NCBI RefSeq assembly: GCF_963583255.1
Contig: NC_084816.1
Location: 6,050,100-6,114,099 of the forward strand
Direction of reading: 5' to 3'
DNA length: 64,000 nt
Source of the DNA: Pyrus communis
Lineage: Eukaryota; Streptophyta; Magnoliopsida; Rosales; Rosaceae
How positions within the stretch are numbered: position 1 is the stretch's first letter; the number at the start of each line of letters is the position of its first letter. Position numbers and translations under genes: made by a program. Below, piece after piece: positions 55,122-64,000 of this stretch. The notes under the pieces are model-generated. The model was not told where the DNA came from and ran no database searches. It was given only the letters and a program-made list of their open reading frames with translations.

Positions 55122-55594
55122 TATCCGATTGTAGGTTTTTTGGTAATTAAATTTAACGGTGGTTTTCACCAATAAGATCCAATCTAGACGTTACTTACCA
55201 CTTTAGCTTCGTCCTTATCAACATGTGACTATGATGGCGATAAACACGGTCCTATTTGACTGCTCGTGCTTAACCCGATGTAAATCAGGATAAATTTTTA
55301 GTTGTAACGGAAATACCGATGGTACATAACTTGTTTTTATGCAAGTGGTGAAATTTTTTAATTTTTAAGTTATTAACGTTTTAACACACATAACCCACCA
55401 TTTATATAGAGACACGTGGTATAACATCTCGTTTGACAATCACATTGAAAAATCTCTCCTAAACTGAAGCGTTTTGACTACTATTATATTTACATGTTGA
55501 CAAGGATGGGAGTTAAAGTGGTAAGTAACGTCCAAATTGAATCTTGGTGGAGAAAACCACCGCTATGCAAATTAACCAAAAAATGGACAACCGG
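55122..55594. mobile_element. Foldback element with ~100-bp arms
   Basis: Left arm tccgattgtaggttttttgg...gacgttacttaccacttta pairs with right arm taaagtggtaagtaacgtcc...ccaaaaaatggacaaccgga. No ORF. Confidence 0.65.
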
Positions 55595-56637
55595 AGTCCG
55601 ATTTGATTTGGTACAAGCATGCACTGTTAACCAAAAACGACTATGCCGGTAATGGTTTTCTCAAACAACAACAACCAAATAAGATATATCTGGTTGGTTG
55701 GTTTCGTTTCGTATTCCTCTTCAAATTTATTACTGTTTTCATTTCCCAAATTAGTAAGCCGAACAATTCGTAGTGGATGTAGATATAACTCTAACACATA
55801 CCACAAAGTTCTTTTCCTATATTGAGGTATCATATAGTGGGACAAGAAATTAGAAAACAAGTAGAAAAACAAGCAAAAGAGATTAATCTTAGCTTAGTGA
55901 TTGCCGTCTTTTGCTTACATCTAGAAAATAGGTTAGTGATTAGCCAACATAAGAAAAAGGTTATCTGATCTACTAAACTATAGCTACCAAGTGGAACAAA
56001 CACCTTAAACTGCATGTGAATTTAGTCATTGGCACTTTCTTGAATAGAAGAGTACAAACAATATTAGGAGATTGTTAGCACCAATCGTGCGTAAGTGCAT
56101 GATGTAGTTCGAACTATTGATCATCCTCGTCAGCATGCAAGTGATACTATCACAACTCGTAGTACTTATACATGAGTTGCATTGTTTCCACCTAGTAATC
56201 ACACGATAGCGTGAGAGTGTTATGAGTGGAAGGGGGATGAGTTCACTCTATGTTATTTAGCAACTAAGCAAAAGTCAATACTGACAATAGGACCCCCGAC
56301 GCACAAGGCCTGCGATAGTCATGGTTGAAATAAATCTTTTAGGACCGCACCAAACGGTGCACCATAGGTCGCTCTTATTTACGCACGAATGATTGGAATG
56401 ACTACAAGTCAACCTATATAATAACTACATAAATTATTGACACCACTATATAGCATACAGCGATCAAATATATGATCACATGTACCAAAATAATGGACGG
56501 TCGAATGTACTCTTGATAATTGATGATCCAATAAACAAAAATTCAATGGCCAAGAATCTCAATGCATCATATATATGTAAAAAAGAGAAAGAAATAAGGA
56601 ATTAGATGGAGAAAATGTTTGATGGATTTCTTTATTT
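55595..56637. other. Intergenic, nothing recognised
   Basis: No supported feature. Confidence 0.5.
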
Positions 56638-56795
56638 TAAAGGAAAATTAATAAAAAAAGCTTGAAAATTTTCAGTTTTAACGATAAGAACAAAATAAAG
56701 GGTAGAGTGAATAGTACTAGGATTGACTTTTTAGTGTAAAAATATAGTTTTTCGTTAAACTGAATAGTATCGAGAGTTTTTCGTTAAAATTTCCT
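56638..56795 (+). mobile_element. MITE, TTTTAACGATAA family
   Basis: Close relative of 28439-28597 by order and sequence of blocks. Confidence 0.7.
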
Positions 56796-58069
56796 TCTTT
56801 TTAAGCACATGATGAGAGAAACACATATAATTGTATGTAACCAATGGTGGGTTGTATTTCTCGTCTCTGGCATGGATTATGTTGTGTAATATGTTGCTAT
56901 ACCTCAGCTGTAGTAGCCCATGCCCCATGTAGTGGCCAACCATGCCGATGAAGTTTGAAAACAATGGCTTCTACATTCTTTCAGAACACACTCATTAAGC
57001 GAGCAAATATATGTATATGTATATATATTTTGTCATTATTAAGGGGAGGAGGTGTTCAAAACTTTATAATAATTTAGAGAAGAGAAAAGTTTTGAATATG
57101 AGATACATGAGTGTAAACTCAACATCTTATTTACTAGGATATTGAGCTTACAATTTAATAAACAAATATTTATAGAAAATAAGAAAGACGTAAGGGGTTG
57201 AAGATTTGAAGAGAAAGGAGAGGAAAAAGGAGAAACAAGAAAGAAATTGGATTAAATTTTATATTAGATATAAATCTCTTTAATTAGACTTCAAAGAAAG
57301 AACCAATCGCATATTAGTTCAGGAAAAAAAAAAAGGCTTATTTTAAACTACAGTCATCCGTAACTCTATTTTGATTTCACCTTATCCTTGTAACTTAAAA
57401 GTTGTCATTTTATTTTCTGAAACTCAAAATTTGTTCTACTTTGACTTATATACTTTCTCTTCCTTGAAACTTATATGTCGCATCTTGAAACACACATGAG
57501 ACCCAACACCCAATAAGACTATGTCACGTGTGCAATAAATTTGATTATAAAACTCCATTATGCGTTAATCAACAATTATAGAATATTAAGTTTAAAAGAA
57601 ATTGAAGAGATGAAAATAGCGATATGCAAGTTTGTGGAAATATCGATCGATATATCAATATTGATTGCTTTCGATGGAAATGATGAAAATTTAAAATGAA
57701 ACCTTAGGAATGTCAAACACTGGTCTAGACGAACTATAAGAGTTTCTTTGAGATTTAACGGATATGTCGGAAATATCGACGGAATTTGTAGATTTTAGCC
57801 GAAATTTAAGAGTTTCTCCGATATGTAGTGAACTTTAGACTTCACCCCTCTTTCATATCTTCTTCTAATTTTTCAGATATTTCACATATCAAAGAAATTT
57901 CAAACACTTTCTAAAAACATAAAATACTATTGGGCCGATAAGCCTTGGCTGAAACTTGACATGAAGCCCAGCCCAACATTCAACATGCAGGCCTTGAGGC
58001 CCGCTCTTCATTTTTGGTCCAATTATGCTAAAAATTTAGGTACAATTAAGGGTGGCACTCAACCTATTA
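56796..58069. other. Intergenic, low complexity
   Basis: 57620-57840 contains repeated aaatatcga/tatgtcggaaatatcgacgg motifs of a dispersed repeat. No gene. Confidence 0.4.
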
Positions 58070-58310
58070 AGATCTATTTGGTTTGATTTCACTTTACGTG
58101 CTATCAATACTACCAACCGCATCTGTATAATATGATGACATCAAATTAAACGGGTCTTAACAAATATCTATTAACAGTTCAATAGGTTGATTGATCATCT
58201 CTATATATTATGGTAATATCAAATTAAACGGCTCTTAACGAATATTTATTAACACTTCAATAGGTTTGATTTCACCTTACATACTATCACTACTACCAAC
58301 CGCACCTGAC
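58070..58310. repeat. Short direct repeats upstream of the MBD gene
   Basis: atcaaattaaacggStcttaac recurs at about 58140 and 58215, and ggtttgatttcacYttac...accaaccgca at about 58080 and 58262. Confidence 0.6.
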
Positions 58311-58414
58311 CCGGCCCAGCCCAACACCACCTACCCCTGTCTTATAAAACATATACAAACAGTCAAACCGGTCCTATTCATTTCTTAGCCCAGCACACAG
58401 ACACATACCGCCCG

Positions 58415-61166
58415 ATGTCAGTCCCCGAAGCATCGTGTCGGAATATAAACGCGGATCGACGCCCAAGCTTTTCCGACCACCGCGCCGGAACCCTACACTC
58501 CGATTCACCCCACGATCCTCTCCTCCGACCGGGCTCCTTCATAGACGCCACCACCACCGCAACAACCTCTAATGGCCGAACCCCAATCCAAACCAAAAAT
58601 CCCCATAAAGCGCCGCAGCAATCGAACCGTTCGGAGCCCGGAGCCGGCGCCGAGAGCACGGAGGGAGGGGCGGGGCGTGCCAAGCGAAAAGGGGTATCGG
58701 AGCCGCTGGAGAACTGGTTGCCACAGGGTTGGTCCGTGCAGGAGAAAGTTCGGAGCTCTGGTTTAACGGCTGGATCTACAGATAGGGTAAGTTTCTTTGT
58801 TTTAAAAATTCTTTTTCTTTGTTCAATGAGCTCAAGCAATGGAAACTTTTAATTTTGATATTTTATTTGAATTCAATTATGCGTTGGTTTGTTGTTGATT
58901 AATGCTGGTTGGAAAATGACTCTGTGAAAGAAAATGGAGAAAGAGAAGGGACATTTAGATTCGATTAGATTCTCTGTATATTATTTCGAATGGAAATTAG
59001 ATTCTGTGTTTTAAACCCATTAAAAAAAAAATCAAGAATTTAATACTTGGTGTTGGGCAAAGAATTTAAACAAGTAAAAGGGCTTCAGTTTCGGTGTAAG
59101 ATTGGTAATTATGGTTGAGATATTGTGTTTATAGGAGTTGGTATTTAAGGTTTGTATTAGATAATTAATTAGTTTTGAGTTCATGCTGTCTTGCTACCCC
59201 AGATGTTATAAAGTTATTCTTAAAAGCGTCTGTTTGTCGAATCCGCTTCAGTGTACACCCGTGTATTTTGAATCTTTAATTGGCGTTGGGAAGGAAATTA
59301 TTTGTAGCGGTTTTCTTCGCTGTCATTCTCTAAGTGGAGGTTGTATTATCCTTTATTCGAAGTCGTTATGTGATGTTGCACTTTGCACTTCCAAGAATGT
59401 TTCTTCTGCGTTTCCGATTGTTTGGTGGTTTGCTTTTGCAGAAATGTGAATGTATTGGATAGATTCTTTGCTTTGAAATTCAACCAGGTTGTATAATAGC
59501 CGTTATGGCTTAGACGTCTGTTATTAAGTTGGTTAGAGGTAGAATAGTTACAACTTATTGGTTCAAGCTATTGTTTACCGTTTGTAGCACAATCAGAGCT
59601 TTCAAAACATGATTTCCGGGCTATTCACGTGGTCTTTTGTAATCAGTCCCCGTGGCTTTGTATGGTAACGTAATAAAAGAAAAGAAAAATTGATACAATG
59701 ATGTATAGAAGGGTGCATACATTCTATTTAACACATTATTCTACTAGTTAATTAATCTTTCTATGGAAGTTGGTTTGAATTTTTTTGTGTATCATTAGGA
59801 TCAGGTCTTAGTCATTAATTAGCGGACATTATCAATTGATTAGTGGTTTTTCCCCAACGTGTTCTGTTGCCGTTTGAGTCACTGATAGGTATATCCATTA
59901 ACCACTACCCAGAAACAAATATATATTAGTAAAAGGAGGGAAGATCATTTGACGCTAGTGTAACAGAAAGAGAACACCACTTATTAACTGTTTTAGGATT
60001 TTGTTTCCTGATCCAACTGCTAGATTTTTAATGTTCTTATCATGCACAAAATGTTTACTTAATTTCTTGTCGGTCCAAGTTGGGGAACTGTCCCATTAAG
60101 AAGATATAAATATCTATAAGAAAAATGCATAATATGATATAGTGTAGATGTAATAGTTGAAGATATTCCATTCACTGGAAATCACTTTTTGGATACATGG
60201 GAGAGTTTACTTGAAATTTGACTACATGGTGGCCACTCAACGGTTGGATCAGGAAACTAAAGTCCAACAAAATTTGTTACTTGGCGGGGAACTAACTAGT
60301 TTTAAAAATGTGTAACTGGCTGGTCCTGCTCCTAAGTTTTTGTCCCTGTAGTTCAAATTTTTCTAAGTCGGCTCATGAACATAAACGAGCATCTAACTGT
60401 CGCTTGTACATTTTTTTTCCCAAGAAAAGCATCAATATCTAAGTGAGTTACGTGTTAGATTTACCAGGAAACACAAAACAGAAGGAAACCAAAAAGGAAG
60501 AGGACATGTGGCCCGTAGGTTAATACCTCATAGTAAAGTTTATTCCAAGGCCTAAATGGGAAGAAATTGTTTACTTGCAGATGACATAAGTGGATTTTCT
60601 TTGTTGTTGCTTGTGTTCTTTAATTCCTTTGACGGTTCCATATTAGATAAATTAAATGCTACATAAATATAAAAATATCAAAGATTGCTTTCCGGAAATC
60701 AAGTCTGAGCAAGATTTAAATCATCTGTTGCAGTATTACTTTGATCCAGTCTCAGGTCGCCGGTTTCGGTCAAAGATAGAAGTTCTCCGCTTTCTTGAAA
60801 CGGGAACAGCTAAAAAGGCAAAGACAGAGAATGCTAGTGCTGACAAAACAGTGAGTCAGAATTGATTTGGCTGAAAGTGGTAACTTTTCCATTTTATTCT
60901 TCTTAATCCTAATTTCCATTTTCCGGCTACCTTATTTCTGGCAGTCTGTCGAGGGTTCTGGAAGCCAAAAACAAAAGAAGTCTAGCATGAAGCCAAAGAA
61001 TTCTGCGCTGAACTTTGATTATACTGAAGTGCCCGAGAAGGTGGAATGGGCTCTTACAGACTCTTCCGGACAGTCCTGGACACCCTTTATTGATAACAAA
61101 AAGGTCCCTGAATCTACATCAAAAGAATGGGCTGCTGCATTTGCATTAGTCCCATCCAAAAAATAG
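58415..61166 (+). CDS. MBD5: Methyl-CpG-binding domain protein, MBD5/6 type
   Basis: Exons 58415-58786, 60734-60850 and 60945-61166, all phase 0, give 236 aa. The methyl-CpG-binding domain spans about residues 98-146: LENWLPQGWSVQEKVRSSGLTAGSTDR joined to YYFDPVSGRRFRSKIEVLRFLETGT, with the conserved Arg and Asp/Tyr pair that contact methylated CpG. Proteins of this group bind methylated DNA in the nucleus and support silencing. The N-terminal 95 residues are low-complexity; the C-terminal part (EVPEKVEWALTDSSGQSWTPFI, then basic PSKK) is short. The splice inside the domain (DR|YYFDP) falls after a 1.95-kb intron 1, and there is no CW zinc finger as in MBD1/2/4. The ATG at 58415 is the first in the frame; a shorter start is possible. 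Confidence 0.9.
58787..60733 (+). other. Long intron 1 of the MBD gene
   Basis: 1947 bp, gtaagt donor and ttgcag acceptor, no clear repeat inside. It splits the DNA-binding domain. Confidence 0.8.
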
Positions 61167-62361
61167 TGTCCACCCTCATTGGAAACATTTTGAACCCCCC
61201 TGCTGTATCACTAAGTTTGCGCTGCAGAAAACCGTCATTCTTTTTGCCAACAGACGTACACTGACCAATACTAGATCCTGTATCTCCATATTCCATCCCT
61301 ACTGATCTTTTTTGGTATCTTTTGGATCCAAAGAATTCATATCGTGGACAGCGAAGCTCATCGACATTGTTTTTTGGCATTTGGCCTATTTTGGGTATAG
61401 GTATATTCAAAAACTCTGATATTTACCGTTGTAGTTTTTTGTTTCTCTCCAAGTGATGTTAGACTAACTGTAATGTTGTTGCTCGTTTTCGGGTTTATGG
61501 AGTTGTAAGCGTATTTTGGATACATATACAGTTGTCTCTTAAATATACATGTAAGTCATGTCTGGTTTTATCTGTTTCCTTCTGGAGTTTGTGTCTGGAC
61601 GGTTTATTTAGGAACACTACTTCGCTGCTGAAAGAATTGCAGTAGGTACTGCTGAACCCTAAATCACAGATGGACGTGATTGGAGTTCAGCAGCTGCTGC
61701 TATTGGATGTGTGAATTTTTTGTTTTGAAGAAAAACAAAAGAATGATTAACGATAACTGTTGATATAATCCAACGGTTATTGTTTATTGTTCATAACGCA
61801 ATTGATTTTATTCATGAATATTTGTTTCCACAAAACTTTTGAAGTTATTTACGGCGAGTGAAAATTTTAAGCGTTTTGTATTATCTTTCGCATATTGTTT
61901 GCGATCTCATTCTATCCGTTGAGTTTTCTATTCAAAACAAGCCATGTGCAAGACACGTGACTTATTTGTAAGGTTATTTGTGATATTTTAACTCTTTTTC
62001 TTAATCAACATGATTGATCACGTTGAATTTAGTAAACTTGTAATTTGCTTAAACTCCATGTTAATAAGCTTGATATACTTCTTTTAGTAGTTCACCATAA
62101 GTTTATAAAATGAACATGACCCTTTTTTCATACCAAAAAATAAGCAGAGAACTTACAAAAAAATGAAGTTGAAAACCAATTTATCAGCCACCACTAGCGT
62201 ACATATATCTTTGTATAAAAATAATAAGTAAATAAATGAATAAACTTGTGAAAAATGAGGATAAAATAACCTTTTTTTGGATGGTAAATTTTACAGAGTT
62301 AAAATGAAATAACAAATTAATGAGTTCATATTAATTTTATATGAAATATTACTTAAAAAAT
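61167..62361. other. 3' region of MBD gene and intergenic DNA
   Basis: Likely 3' UTR to about 61560 (T-rich, several polyadenylation-like stretches). Nothing further recognised. Confidence 0.45.
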
Positions 62362-62517
62362 AGGGAAATTTAACGAAAAGCTTTGGGTACTATTCATTTT
62401 AACGAAAAACCACATTTTTACACTAAAAAGTCAATCATAATATTATTCACTTTACCCTTTATTTTGTCCTTATCATTAAAACTCAAAGTTTTCAAGATTT
62501 TTTCAGTAATTTTCCTT
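62362..62517 (-). mobile_element. MITE, TTTTAACGATAA family
   Basis: Reverse orientation copy: gggaaatttaacgaaaagctt at the left, ttttaacgaaaaaccacatt and ttaaaactcaaagttttcaag inside. Confidence 0.7.
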
Positions 62518-62634
62518 AAAAACTATGCATAAGTTCATGCGAAATTTTAAGAACTTTCCTTCCCTTTATTAATTTGTTTCCAAGCCGCTTTCAAATCATA
62601 AAAGGAAATCAAAGAAATAGTTTGAACTGATTTC

Positions 62635-64000
62635 TGACACATCCCGATCGGAGTCGAGGCATGTTGGCCGTCACCCGAAGGTGACTAACCAAAAGTGTGA
62701 GTGATGTAAAACTGTGAATAAATTAAAATTGAAATTACAACTTATTTAACTAATAAAGTTAGTGCGCAGTAGTGAGTAGAACCCATAGAATACAAATATT
62801 CAGAGCATTGGTAACAAAAAAGTGCAATTGGAACTAATTATAGTGCTTAATACACAACCGGAAAAAGACCCTACATTTATTTGGATATGTCAGAATCCAT
62901 CGGAGTTTCCTTGTATGCCATAGAGAATTCAGCTATCTAAGACCTGGAGGGGCGAAAAACAAAAGGGTGAGTGGGCACAAAAACAAAGGTTTATAAAACA
63001 CTTTTATTTTCTGAACATACTAACCCCTCGCTATAAAACATGTGAAGTTTCCATAAAATCATACTACGTATAAGTATCAAAACAACTGTAAATAACAATA
63101 ATGCTAGAAACATGCCAAACTACAATATCTCATCAATAGCATAATGAAAACAGGTTGCTCATCAATCTACGCTAGCACACGAGTTCATGAAAATAGTTTC
63201 TGACATGAACATGACTATAGTGTAATGTATAAGTACGCTCTAGTGCTACAATCATGTGAAGACTATCGATAATCATGGTCACCTATGAGTTGGAGTTGCC
63301 TAATGCAACCTGTACGACAGGACTGGCACCTACTTGGATCCAAGGCGAGCGTGCAATGCAGAGGTGAACATACACGTGAAAGACTAGCCATGGCCCTGAG
63401 CGAGCACTAGCACTGGGGTGCAGTAATGATGAGCATACTACATGCATAAATATAAACATGCCATAACCATTCACTGATTCTAACCAACATAATAACGTAC
63501 CTATGCATTCCGTAGGAATATTTCAGCCTTTCATAGCAATATAACATTTCTTATAACACGTTTAATCATGGCATAATATCAATCTAAAAACAATAGTGGC
63601 ATGATATGCATAAATCAATTCAAAAGTATTTGTGGAAACATGAGGTTTATATATATTAGCCTCGCTTGACCTCATACGTCTTCAAGATAATTTTCACCTA
63701 TATGTGAAATAACTAAACTAATAAATTAAATAGGACATTTTCAAAAAGGCTAAGTAAATCTCCCATACTTTGCTCAAATGGAAGGTTTGAATATACAAAA
63801 ATGATCTACACGAAGTCACGGACCCGTATGTGTCAAGCACTTATTGGCTAGCCCAAGGCCACACGTGCCCCCACGTGCAGGTTAGTGGCTAACAAACGTC
63901 AGGAATATTCTGTTAAACAATTAACAGAGCTTAACGGCGTTACCTGACGCCGTTAGAATATTCCGTTAACTTTGACAGAATATTCTTCGTCTTCTCAGAT
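62635..64000 (-). mobile_element. Possible LTR-retrotransposon end running off the window
   Basis: Begins tgacacatcccgatcggagtcgaggcatgttggc, resembling the terminus of a large LTR, and continues to the window edge. No ORF, partner LTR or target duplication can be checked here. Confidence 0.35.

Noticed and set aside
58378..58839. 153-codon minus-strand ORF at the MBD gene
   Set aside because: Antisense shadow of GC-rich exon 1.

Overview
This is nuclear DNA of a dicot plant. The evidence is spliced genes with GT-AG introns, plant-only gene families (an FPF1-like protein, two RLCK-VII kinases, a plant MBD protein), a Cassandra TRIM with 5S-rRNA-like LTRs, and dense Tourist/Mutator MITEs, SINEs and Ty1/copia. 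The repeat flavour suggests Rosaceae (apple/pear type), but that is an inference from memory of such repeats, not a proven assignment.

Only four host genes look intact: an FPF1-like intronless gene (18489-18875, +), a PBL19/PCRK-type receptor-like cytoplasmic kinase (30166-33027, +, four exons), a PBL10/APK1B-type kinase (33602-36182, -, six exons) convergent with it, and an MBD5/6-like methyl-CpG-binding protein (58415-61166, +, three exons). The two kinases belong to one membrane-anchored immune/growth signalling family. I see no functional link between them and the other two genes.

Region by region: 1-6 kb holds a diverged duplication (1-830 and 5105-5960), an eIF4A fragment broken by a short SINE, a LINE tail with a 20-bp target duplication, and an intact 346-codon ORF that looks like a partitivirus (cryptic virus) coat protein embedded in the chromosome. 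6.3-12.06 kb is a complete LTR retrotransposon with a 5-bp target duplication but no recognisable polymerase genes. 12.2-15.1 kb is a near-perfect 1441-bp tandem duplication. 15.2-22.6 kb is MITE and foldback-rich DNA around FPF1. 22.7-27.5 kb has a broken PIF/Harbinger transposase and a CACTA element. 30-36.8 kb is the gene-dense kinase pair. 37.5-44.1 kb has GGTAC minisatellites, a SINE containing a nested MITE, a Mutator-type MITE with 9-bp target duplication, and an ORF1-only Harbinger element. 44.65-49.73 kb is a young Ty1/copia element whose single gag-pol frame is split by one TAA. 50-55.6 kb has a SINE, a 100-bp-arm hairpin, a 1.17-kb long-TIR element and a three-LTR Cassandra. 56-64 kb holds the MBD gene, two MITE copies and LTR-like sequence running off the end.

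Most unusual: the intact viral coat-protein-like ORF, the three-LTR Cassandra, the tandem duplication whose break lies inside a MITE, the single-stop copia element, and several long hairpins able to give small RNAs.
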